Below are positions 49,011-56,358 of a stretch of DNA of 64,000 nucleotides, in pieces. The notes under the pieces are model-generated. The model was not told the origin of the DNA and ran no database searches. It worked only from the letters and a program-made list of their open reading frames with translations. This DNA comes from Salinimonas profundi. GTDB taxonomy: Bacteria; Pseudomonadota; Gammaproteobacteria; Enterobacterales; Alteromonadaceae. Where the stretch lies: the NCBI RefSeq assembly GCF_014750655.1, contig NZ_JABBXD010000012.1, positions 42,347 to 106,346 of the forward strand, written 5' to 3'. Position 1 is the first letter of the stretch; each line of letters opens with the position of its first letter. The translations under genes were made by a program, and so were the position numbers.

Positions 49011-50269
49011 AGCGATTCACCGAACCGTTTAGCCACATCCAACGCGCTTTTAACACCGTCTTCATGGAACCCGTTGTACCAGTACGCCCCGCAAAAATGC
49101 AGATTATCCTGTCCGCATATTTCATCGCGCCGACGCTGTGCATCAACCATTTTTTGGCTGTATTGCGGATGGGCATATTGGTATCTGCCCAGAATTTTGT
49201 CAGAACGTATCGCGGGTGTATTATTCAATGTGACACAAAATGTAGTATCGCTTTCGAGCTGTTGCAATATATTCATATCGTAGGTCACTGTGGCAGGTGC
49301 CCGCGCTTCATCCTTGTTTTCAGTTAGCCGGTAGTTCCAGCTCGCCCAGGCTCGTTTTCGCTGGGGCAGTTGGCTGGTATCGGTGTGCAAGACAACATCA
49401 TTGTTGGCGTAAGGAATGTTGCCCAGAATCTCCTGATGAGCTGCACTAGGGTGAGCCAGCATTTTCAGCGCCTGGTCACTGTGGCAGGCAAATATCACCT
49501 GATCATAATAACGTTCGTCAGCCTGCGTCTTGACTGCCCAGCGATGATCGCGTCTTTCTACCCGTCTTACCGCAGAAGAGAGCCTGATATGATCGCTAAA
49601 CCCTTTCGTCAGCGGCGCTATATACGATGATGACCCACCCCTGAGGGTATACCACTGAGGCCGGTTGGTTATATTGAGCAGACCGTGGTTATTGAAAAAC
49701 TGAAGAAAAAACTTCAGTGGAAAGGCGCGTGTCTGTTCCAGGCTTGCCGACCAGATGGCTGCACACATCGGTAGAATGTAAAAGTTAGCAAAGTCATCGC
49801 TCAGCTTTAACTCAGTGATAAAGCCGAACAATGTCTTATCTGCAGTATCCCTGCCTTCTTTCAGATGCTTTTTACAGGCTTTGTTAAACGCAACAATGTC
49901 TTTAACAATACGCCAGAACCTGGGGCGAACAAGGTTACGTCGCTGGGCAAACAAGGTATTGAGTGTATTACCGTTATATTCAATGTTTGATTTGGGGGCA
50001 TGTACGGAAAAGCTCATTTCCGTTGGCTGCGTTTCCACACCAAGACGTTCCATTAGCTTTATGAAGTTAGGATAGGTCCAGTCATTAAACACAATAAAGC
50101 CAGTATCAATAGCATATTGTTTTTCATCAACGGTGACATTTTTAGTTGCAGTATGCCCACCGATATAGTCGTTAGCCTCGTACACGGTGATATCATAGTT
50201 TCGCTGGAGCAGATAGGCACAGGTTAGACCGGAAATTCCTGTTCCGATAATGGCAACCTTTTGATTCAT
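49007..50269 (-). CDS. FAD-dependent oxidoreductase (amine-oxidase/desaturase type)
   Basis: 420 residues. N-terminal dinucleotide motif IGTGISGLTCAYLLQ followed by an Asp/Glu-ended strand (VYEANDYIGGHT), and the C-terminal FAD contact region ending DNLHFCGAYWYNGFHEDGVKSALD. This belongs to the flavin amine-oxidase/desaturase superfamily. Proteins of this group beside Cfa and DUF1365 are thought to modify fatty acyl chains. It overlaps the DUF1365 gene by 4 bases and follows the SDR gene by 12. Confidence 0.88.
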   Translation of the reverse strand: MNQKVAIIGTGISGLTCAYLLQRNYDITVYEANDYIGGHTATKNVTVDEKQYAIDTGFIVFNDWTYPNFIKLMERLGVETQPTEMSFSVHAPKSNIEYNGNTLNTLFAQRRNLVRPRFWRIVKDIVAFNKACKKHLKEGRDTADKTLFGFITELKLSDDFANFYILPMCAAIWSASLEQTRAFPLKFFLQFFNNHGLLNITNRPQWYTLRGGSSSYIAPLTKGFSDHIRLSSAVRRVERRDHRWAVKTQADERYYDQVIFACHSDQALKMLAHPSAAHQEILGNIPYANNDVVLHTDTSQLPQRKRAWASWNYRLTENKDEARAPATVTYDMNILQQLESDTTFCVTLNNTPAIRSDKILGRYQYAHPQYSQKMVDAQRRRDEICGQDNLHFCGAYWYNGFHEDGVKSALDVAKRFGESL

Positions 50270-50281
50270 TCTTTATTCTCT

Positions 50282-50998
50282 TTATTTATTGCGCATAGAA
50301 AGTGACAATCTTCGCTGAACGGCAGTGGGCAGAATGTGCATAAATCGCATAATCCAGCCAAATAACGTCGGGAAAAAAATTGTCTGATGATTTTTTTCAA
50401 TACCGTGTAGTAAATCTTTAGCGGCACGGTCAACTTTTATCATCATCGGCATATCAAAATCGTTTTTGTCTGTTAGTGGCGTTTCAACAAACCCCGGTGA
50501 AACTGCCTGAACTTTTACACCCTTATCCCACAGGTCGGTTTCCAGCGACTTGGTAAAATAATGCAGGGCGGCTTTCGATGAACCGTATGCTTCTGTTCGG
50601 GTGAAGGGAAGCAGTCTGGCCATGCTATCTACTATCACCAGTTTTTTACCTTTATTCAGGTTGGGCAGTAAACCATTTACACAATTGACCACACCAAAAA
50701 AATTGGCCTCAAATACGCGCCGGAACATATCGGTTTCAAATTCTTCGATATCAACATACTCACAAGTTCCGGCATTAAGCACGGCAATGTCAAAGTGACA
50801 CGTACTAAGTGCCTCGAAAGTGGCATCTTTATCACTGACGTCAAACTGTAACGGACTGATATTGTCGTGCTTGCTCAGTGCATCCAGTTTTTCCTGGTTC
50901 CGTCCGCATGCTATTACCTGATACCCCTGCGACGCTGCATGCTGAGCCAGCGCTTCACCGATACCTGATGTGGCGCCTGTAATTAACATAGCGGTCAT
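50282..50998 (-). CDS. Short-chain dehydrogenase/reductase
   Basis: 238 residues. Cofactor motif TGATSGIGEALA, then LNAGT and the catalytic YGSSKAA (Tyr-x3-Lys); SDR fold of classical type. Substrate is unknown; lipid carbonyls are plausible in this operon. The start overlaps the end of the NTF2-like gene by 4 bases. Confidence 0.88.
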   Translation of the reverse strand: MTAMLITGATSGIGEALAQHAASQGYQVIACGRNQEKLDALSKHDNISPLQFDVSDKDATFEALSTCHFDIAVLNAGTCEYVDIEEFETDMFRRVFEANFFGVVNCVNGLLPNLNKGKKLVIVDSMARLLPFTRTEAYGSSKAALHYFTKSLETDLWDKGVKVQAVSPGFVETPLTDKNDFDMPMMIKVDRAAKDLLHGIEKNHQTIFFPTLFGWIMRFMHILPTAVQRRLSLSMRNK

Positions 50999-51435
50999 TG
51001 TGCCAGCTTCCTCTTTATTTTCTTCACTATCCAGCCGACCAGAGGGACATGCTCATAAACCATTTCGCCAAGGTCATAATAATCACGATGGTAATAAAAG
51101 CCCGATGCATTCTCTTTTAACAGCGTAGTACCATCCAGATGAATCGTTTTATCAGGCTTCTTCAGCTGTAACGTCATATGCCAGGTCAGTACCCTAGTTA
51201 CATCATCCTTATTATTGTTACAGGGAATGATATTGGTGATATCGAACTTGCAAGACCGGGCACTATCATTAAGTTTTGAAAAATAGGCCTCGACGTTATC
51301 CCTTCCTTTATGTCGCTGAATTGGGTCAATGAATTCTACATCGTCAGTATAAATGGTCCTTAAATCATTAGATGAAATTTTTGTAAGGTCCCGATAAATC
51401 GAGCAAAATCGTTCGATAAGCGTCATAGGCATCAT
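50995..51435 (-). CDS. NTF2/SnoaL-like protein
   Basis: 146 residues. Nuclear-transport-factor-2-like cone fold by pattern: IERFCSIYRDL, DVEFIDPIQRHKGRDNVEAYF and VYEHVPLVGWIVKKI. First gene of the leftward operon; the first ATG (MMPM) or the fourth residue (51426) may be the start. Proteins of this family lead ChrR-linked lipid operons in other gammaproteobacteria; function unknown. Confidence 0.82.
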   Translation of the reverse strand: MMPMTLIERFCSIYRDLTKISSNDLRTIYTDDVEFIDPIQRHKGRDNVEAYFSKLNDSARSCKFDITNIIPCNNNKDDVTRVLTWHMTLQLKKPDKTIHLDGTTLLKENASGFYYHRDYYDLGEMVYEHVPLVGWIVKKIKRKLAQ

Positions 51436-51453
51436 TTTGTAAAATGTATAAAA

Positions 51454-51483
51454 AGACTACCCAAATTTTCATACCCAAGATCA
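51454..51483 (-). promoter_or_regulatory. Candidate ECF promoter of the lipid operon
   Basis: On the minus strand TGATCT, an 18-base spacer and TAGTCT, ending 19 bases before the NTF2-like ATG. It resembles elements before the LON and sigma genes. Candidate only. Confidence 0.4.
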
Positions 51484-51524
51484 GATTTGCGCTAATTTTA
51501 CTCACCACCGTATCAAGTGAACGC

Positions 51525-51554
51525 CGATCCAATTAGATATTGGTGGCGTAATCA
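51525..51554 (+). promoter_or_regulatory. Candidate ECF promoter of the LON-domain gene
   Basis: CGATCC, an 18-base spacer and TAATCA, placing a start about 25 bases before the ATG at 51586. Same spacing as the divergent element at 51454-51483. Confidence 0.4.
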
Positions 51555-51585
51555 GCCACAAATCTTCACAACTTTATAATGCGAA

Positions 51586-52161
51586 ATGTCGAGCACAACC
51601 GTTCCACTGTTTCCGCTTTCCGCACATCTTATGCCGCAAGGCAGGATGTCGCTGCGTATCTTTGAGCCCCGCTATACAAGGATGGTGAAGCAAGTATGTG
51701 CTAACGACACGGGTTTTATATTGTGCATGCTTAACGCTGAAGGGGATAAAAATACTAACGAACATATCTTTCCAATTGGTACATTCGCAAAAGTAATTGA
51801 CTTTGAATTACTCGAAGATGGGTTGCTTGGCATAAAGGTTGCTGGTCTATATAACGTCGAGGTACGAAACATTGAAACAGAGTCTGACGGATTGCGAGTT
51901 GGACAGTACTCAGAGCAAGAAGTCTGGGAGTGTAATGTTTCTACCCAACAAATTTCACCTATGGTGAAAAGGTTAAAGGAAGTTTTTGAGCGTTATACTG
52001 AAATAAGCAGCTTATATGATAACGCACAATTTGAAGATCCTCAGTGGGTACTCTTTCGGTGGCTAGAACTTCTGCCGATTGATGCTAAACAAAAACAGTA
52101 TTTTCTGGCACAAAAAAATTGTAAGCCGCTATTAAATTATCTCAGCGCACTGATGCAGTAA
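51586..52161 (+). CDS. LON-substrate-binding-domain protein
   Basis: 191 residues that correspond to the N-terminal LON domain only: VPLFPLSAHLMPQGRMSLRIFEPRY at the start (partial: LPQGRMSLRIFEPRY) and FEALP-like C-terminal helices. There is no ATPase or protease domain. Function unknown; it may bind a protein substrate or act as an adaptor. Placed between the lipid operon and the sigma/ChrR pair, with a promoter-like element of the same sort, it probably belongs to the same regulon. Confidence 0.85.
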   Translation: MSSTTVPLFPLSAHLMPQGRMSLRIFEPRYTRMVKQVCANDTGFILCMLNAEGDKNTNEHIFPIGTFAKVIDFELLEDGLLGIKVAGLYNVEVRNIETESDGLRVGQYSEQEVWECNVSTQQISPMVKRLKEVFERYTEISSLYDNAQFEDPQWVLFRWLELLPIDAKQKQYFLAQKNCKPLLNYLSALMQ

Positions 52162-52228
52162 AAAAGTCGTAGTGTGTAAAGATTACATATAGCATGTAAG
52201 AAGAGAAATACTGGTAACACTGGGCAAC

Positions 52229-52259
52229 GGATCATTTAACTTTTCACTGTAGATACTCA
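52229..52259 (+). promoter_or_regulatory. Candidate autoregulatory ECF promoter
   Basis: GGATCA, a 19-base spacer and TACTCA, about 15 bases before the sigma ATG. One base longer than the other two and with a weaker -35, so less certain. Confidence 0.28.
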
Positions 52260-52273
52260 TCACCAAACAGGAA

Positions 52274-52900
52274 ATGCGGACGAAGCTTATGTTAGTTGGA
52301 ATTCCATTAGAACAAAGCAACAGTGTAGTTAAACCGAAAGATTGTGCGGGAGAAATGTCAGGCTATATCGTGTCTGTGGCAGAGAGCCGTTGTAAAAGAT
52401 CATTCGCGAGAATTTTCAGTTACTTTGCACCTCGATTACGCTCCTATGCATTGAAACAGATGGGTAATGAAGCATTAGCCATGGAGCTGGTTCAAGACAC
52501 AATGTCGAATGTCTGGCAAAAAGCGCATCTGTTTAATGCAGAGAAAGGCAGCCCATCCACCTGGATTTTCACCATCGCTCGTAATATTCGATTTGATATG
52601 CTTCGCAAGCTTCAGAATCGTAAAGAAGATGTATGTTCCGATGACTTATGGCCAGTGCTCTGCGAACAAACCGCTGATGCCAATGAGACTTCGCTTGATG
52701 AGCAAATCACTCTTGAACAAATTGGTTTCATGTTTGAAGCACTACCTGTCAAACAAAAAGCTGTTATTGAAGCGATTTACATCGATGGTAAATCTCAGCA
52801 GGAAGTTGCTGACGAATTAAGTATTCCATTAGGTACAGTCAAATCGAGAACACGTCTGGCGTTGCAACGTTTAAAGGTTATGCTACAAGACCATGATTAA
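52274..52900 (+). CDS. ECF sigma factor, ChrR-associated (ECF11-like)
   Basis: 208 residues. Region 2 (SFARIFSYFAPRLRSYALKQMGNEALAMELVQDTMSNVW; core AMELVQDTMSNVW) and region 4 (IDGKSQQEVADELSIPLGTVKSR) are clear. The first 30 residues precede the conserved part and a start at residue 6 (52289) or 25 is also possible. The downstream ChrR-type anti-sigma overlaps it by 8 bases, which identifies the group as ECF11-like, the singlet-oxygen sigma factor in Rhodobacter (RpoE there). Confidence 0.88.
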   Translation: MRTKLMLVGIPLEQSNSVVKPKDCAGEMSGYIVSVAESRCKRSFARIFSYFAPRLRSYALKQMGNEALAMELVQDTMSNVWQKAHLFNAEKGSPSTWIFTIARNIRFDMLRKLQNRKEDVCSDDLWPVLCEQTADANETSLDEQITLEQIGFMFEALPVKQKAVIEAIYIDGKSQQEVADELSIPLGTVKSRTRLALQRLKVMLQDHD

Positions 52901-53591
52901 GTTTCATCCCGACCCTGAACTGCTTTCGGAATATGTTCAGGGTGGGTTGTCTCCTATTAATTCTATAATGATCGCTGCACATTGTGACATGTGCGAACGT
53001 TGCGAGAAAATTGCGCATCAGCAAACATTGATTCATGCTGAGAAGTTTGAAAGCGATATCGGTAATTTATCCGAATTCAAGGAAAATGCCTCATCCGACC
53101 GTAAATTTGATGAGATGCTCGAGAGCATCTTAAATTTACCCGCTGACAAACGCGCGTTGAAACGGGCGCAGGGACTTTCAGCCTCCGTTGAGCTAGATGG
53201 CCGACGATTTATCTTACCCAAAACCCTTCGAAAATTTATTCCCTCCACCGGTAACTGGACAAGTATGGTGGGGCGTTTATGGCAGGCGCCGGTGGATATC
53301 GGAAATGATTCAATAGCCGCGAATCTGATCTACATAGGTCAGGGAGGAGGCATTCCAGAGCATTCTCACCGCGGTATAGAAACTACGCTTGTGCTTAAAG
53401 GCACGTTTGAAGATGGAATTAACCAGTATCAGGCTGGTGATTACGTGTATATGGACAGCAACGACACACATACGCCGGTGTGTCATTCGCCGCAAGGTTG
53501 TTTGCTATTTACTGTACTGGATCAGCCATTACACTTTACGTCAGGTGTTGCTCGGTACACTAATCCATTCAGTCATATTTTCTTCAGATAA
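52893..53591 (+). CDS. chrR: ChrR-family anti-sigma factor (zinc/cupin)
   Basis: 232 residues. N-terminal zinc anti-sigma domain with His5, His30, Cys34 and Cys37 (AAHCDMCERC), the H-x3-C-x2-C pattern of ChrR. C-terminal cupin with EHSHRGIETT and DTHTP, which carries the second metal site. ChrR releases its sigma factor when singlet oxygen is formed. Translationally coupled to the sigma gene through an 8-base overlap. The C-terminal extension past the cupin is short. Confidence 0.92.
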   Translation: MIKFHPDPELLSEYVQGGLSPINSIMIAAHCDMCERCEKIAHQQTLIHAEKFESDIGNLSEFKENASSDRKFDEMLESILNLPADKRALKRAQGLSASVELDGRRFILPKTLRKFIPSTGNWTSMVGRLWQAPVDIGNDSIAANLIYIGQGGGIPEHSHRGIETTLVLKGTFEDGINQYQAGDYVYMDSNDTHTPVCHSPQGCLLFTVLDQPLHFTSGVARYTNPFSHIFFR

Positions 53592-53616
53592 AAAAAGACC
53601 TGCTAACGCAGGCCAT
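53590..53616 (-). terminator. Terminator after bamD
   Basis: On the minus strand GGCCTGC and GCAGGTC flank a 4-base loop and precede a seven-T run, just after the bamD stop. It faces chrR and could also end its transcript weakly. Confidence 0.7.
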
Positions 53617-53622
53617 TTTCAA

Positions 53623-54390
53623 TCAACCAATATACCGACTATCCGGATAGTTTAATTTGAGGGTTTTCATGGCGTTATCTCGCAATTCTGTCAGACCCAG
53701 TTCCTCATAACTTGAAACCATAATTTCCAGTGCTCGCTGCACCTGGTCAGAATCAGGAAAATGTTCAATCACATAACGTCCACGGTTTGCGGCAGCGACA
53801 TACGCTTCCCGACGCATATAAAATTTTGCAATAGCAATTTCATAGCTCGCTAAACGATTTTTGATAAACATCATCCGCTTACGCGCATCTGCAGCATATT
53901 TACTGTCAGGATATTGCTGAATCAGCCGTCTGAAATCATCAAACGCCTGGCGGGACTTCGCAGGATCCCGATCATCGCGGTCGATATTCATCAGTTCCTG
54001 AAAAAGATTACTGTCTGCTTCCATATTTACCAGACCACGCATATAAAATGCATAATCGATATCGGAATGATTCGGGTTTAACCGAATGAAACGATCGATA
54101 GTCGCAATGGTTTCGTCAATTTTGCCAGACTTGTAATAACTATAAATAAGATCAAGTTGCACCTGATGCGACAAAGGCCCGAACGGATAGCGCGAGTCCA
54201 ATGCACTTAACGTGTTTGACGCTGCACTGAAGTTACCGGCCTGCATATTTTGCTGCGCTTGCTGATACATTTGCTGCGCGCCCATATTTGCCAGTGCGGC
54301 TTGTTCTTCTGCGTCGTCAGAGGAGCTACATCCTGCAACAGACACCATGACACCAACTACCAGCGGCGCCATATAACGGAATGTCTTCAT
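53623..54390 (-). CDS. bamD: Outer-membrane assembly lipoprotein BamD
   Basis: 255 residues. Lipoprotein signal with SVAGC (Cys21), then five TPR motifs (MYQQAQQNMQAGNFSAA onward; RYPFGPLSHQVQLDLIYSYYK). BamD is the essential lipoprotein partner of BamA that inserts barrel proteins. It is divergent from rluD, an arrangement conserved in gammaproteobacteria. Confidence 0.95.
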   Translation of the reverse strand: MKTFRYMAPLVVGVMVSVAGCSSSDDAEEQAALANMGAQQMYQQAQQNMQAGNFSAASNTLSALDSRYPFGPLSHQVQLDLIYSYYKSGKIDETIATIDRFIRLNPNHSDIDYAFYMRGLVNMEADSNLFQELMNIDRDDRDPAKSRQAFDDFRRLIQQYPDSKYAADARKRMMFIKNRLASYEIAIAKFYMRREAYVAAANRGRYVIEHFPDSDQVQRALEIMVSSYEELGLTELRDNAMKTLKLNYPDSRYIG

Positions 54391-54516
54391 ATTTTTTTCT
54401 CGTACCCCAATTCGTCGTTTTGGTGTGGCAATTTTGCATTTATTAATGGCATTCTAACGTACTCATTCTGTGAATGACCACAGAATACTGCAAAGATCGT
54501 CTCAAGAAATCCTAAA

Positions 54517-54528
54517 GCTTGTTATAAT
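54517..54528 (+). promoter_or_regulatory. Promoter of rluD
   Basis: TGTTATAAT (extended -10 with TATAAT at 54523-54528), 31 bases before the ATG of rluD. The -35 region is weak. Confidence 0.55.
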
Positions 54529-54558
54529 GCGACTTTTCATTTAACGAATTGGCGCTCT

Positions 54559-55542
54559 ATGTCCCAGTCACAAAATACCGTGAATCTTGAGGCGGTAACA
54601 CAGCCCCACCACTTTGGTCAGAGATTAGATCAGGTTTTGGCTGATTTGTTCCCTGAATATTCACGTTCGAAGCTAAAAAGCTGGATTCTGGATGGTAATG
54701 TTACTATCAATGGTGAAGTAAATACCACTCCCAGACACAAGATGGCGATGGATGAGGCCGTCAGAGTCAATGCGGTTATGGAAGTTCAAACGCAAAGTAA
54801 GCCTCAGGATATTCAACTGGATATCATCTATGAAGATGACGCTATTCTAGTGATCAATAAGCCAGCAGATCTTGTCGTCCATCCGGGGGCCGGAAATCAG
54901 GATGGAACGTTGCTTAACGCACTGCTAAACCATGTTCCTGATATTGACAAAGTGCCGCGCGCAGGCATCGTGCATCGATTGGATAAAGATACCACCGGGC
55001 TTATGGTGGTAGCTAAAACCATCCCTGCCCAGACACACCTGGTCGAGCAATTACAGGAACGCACGATGAGTCGTGAGTATGAAGCTCTTGCTATAGGCAC
55101 CATGGTCGGGGGCGGGGAAGTAGATGCCCCAATCGGACGCCATGCGACAAAACGTACGCTTATGGCTGTGCGCGAAACCGGCAAGCCGGCCGTCACGCAC
55201 TATCGGGTGAAAGAAAAGTTCCGTGCCCATACTTATATTCGGCTTAAACTTGAATCGGGCAGAACGCACCAGATTCGTGTACACATGACCCATATCAAAC
55301 ATCCGTTGGTAGGTGACCCGGTATACGGAGGCCGGCCGCGTTTGCCGCGCGAAGCTTCAGAGACGTTTATCGAGACGTTGCGCCAGTTCAAACGTCAGGC
55401 GCTTCATGCGGCACAGTTATCCCTGTTTCATCCTGAAACCGAAGAATGGATGACCTGGCAGGCGCCGCTTCCGGAAGATATGGTGAATCTTCTGGATGTT
55501 GTACGTCAGGACACCAAAGAGCATGGTTTTGACGATTACTGA
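54559..55542 (+). CDS. rluD: 23S rRNA pseudouridine synthase D
   Basis: 327 residues. N-terminal S4-like RNA-binding domain (GQRLDQVLADLFPEYSRSKLKSWI) and the catalytic HRLDKDTTG (Asp142). RluD makes pseudouridines 1911, 1915 and 1917 in helix 69 of 23S rRNA. The end of the gene overlaps the start of pgeF by 20 bases, a conserved order. Confidence 0.95.
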   Translation: MSQSQNTVNLEAVTQPHHFGQRLDQVLADLFPEYSRSKLKSWILDGNVTINGEVNTTPRHKMAMDEAVRVNAVMEVQTQSKPQDIQLDIIYEDDAILVINKPADLVVHPGAGNQDGTLLNALLNHVPDIDKVPRAGIVHRLDKDTTGLMVVAKTIPAQTHLVEQLQERTMSREYEALAIGTMVGGGEVDAPIGRHATKRTLMAVRETGKPAVTHYRVKEKFRAHTYIRLKLESGRTHQIRVHMTHIKHPLVGDPVYGGRPRLPREASETFIETLRQFKRQALHAAQLSLFHPETEEWMTWQAPLPEDMVNLLDVVRQDTKEHGFDDY

Positions 55543-56260
55543 TTCAGCACTGATAACGCCGCGTTGGGCGGCCCCTGAATCTATAATGGCTTACTGCACC
55601 ACACGTGTAGGTGGAGTCAGTCAGGGGCCTTTCGCGTCGTTGAATGTGGGTTTGCATGTACATGATGACCCGTCATTGGTGTTACAAAACCGTTCAAGAT
55701 TACCTGGTAATGACAAGCTTCACTGGCTGGAGCAGGTGCATGGCAACGACGTGCTAACGTTACCATCCTCTCAGATTAAGGCTGACGCCAGTATAAGCCG
55801 CCATCGGGCGAATTGGTGTGCGGTCATGACCGCCGATTGTGTACCAGTATTGATATGTAACAATGCGGGAACAGAGGTTGCAGCGGTTCACGCAGGATGG
55901 CAGGGGCTTTATAAAAATATCATAGCCAAAACTATTATGGCTATGCAGTCCCCGGTCTCTGAGTTGATGGCCTGGATTGGACCTGCCATTTGCCAACAGC
56001 ATTATCAGGTTGATACGCAAATCGCTGACCACTTTACCCAGTACAAAGCTGCGCTGATGAAGGACATTGAAGCAGACAAGTGGCGTATCGATCTGCCGCG
56101 TATTGCGGCATTGCAATTATTTAGTGCGGGGATCGCTAACGTCACTCATGCTGGTTTGTGTACCTATAGCAATAATAAACGCTTTTTTTCACATCGCCGC
56201 GCGTCTCATCAGCAGATTCCAGATACAGGCCGAATGGTCAGTGTTATCGGCATCCTTTGA
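55523..56260 (+). CDS. pgeF: PgeF/YfiH multicopper-like protein (purine nucleoside oxidoreductase / peptidoglycan editing)
   Basis: 245 residues from the ATG at 55523, inside the end of rluD; an earlier start at 55496 gives a non-family leader. DCVPVLICN, HAGWQGLYKNI and GLCTYSNNKRFFSHRRA hold the metal-binding His/Cys residues. E. coli YfiH has been linked to removal of wrong amino acids from peptidoglycan precursors, and others of the family act on purine nucleosides. Order rluD-pgeF-clpB is conserved. Confidence 0.9.
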   Translation: MVLTITDSALITPRWAAPESIMAYCTTRVGGVSQGPFASLNVGLHVHDDPSLVLQNRSRLPGNDKLHWLEQVHGNDVLTLPSSQIKADASISRHRANWCAVMTADCVPVLICNNAGTEVAAVHAGWQGLYKNIIAKTIMAMQSPVSELMAWIGPAICQQHYQVDTQIADHFTQYKAALMKDIEADKWRIDLPRIAALQLFSAGIANVTHAGLCTYSNNKRFFSHRRASHQQIPDTGRMVSVIGIL

Positions 56261-56297
56261 CATATATCAATAACCTGACTCAAATTTAATCTGTCAT

Positions 56298-56326
56298 CTT
56301 GAATCGCAGCGCATATGTACCCATAA
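56298..56326 (+). promoter_or_regulatory. Sigma-32 type promoter before clpB
   Basis: CTTGAA, 15 bases, then ACCCATAA, close to CTTGAAA and CCCCATnT. It lies about 35 bases before the clpB ATG, matching the heat-shock control of this gene. Confidence 0.65.
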
Positions 56327-56358
56327 ATTACACAGGGTTTTTGCTAGAGACTTTAACT

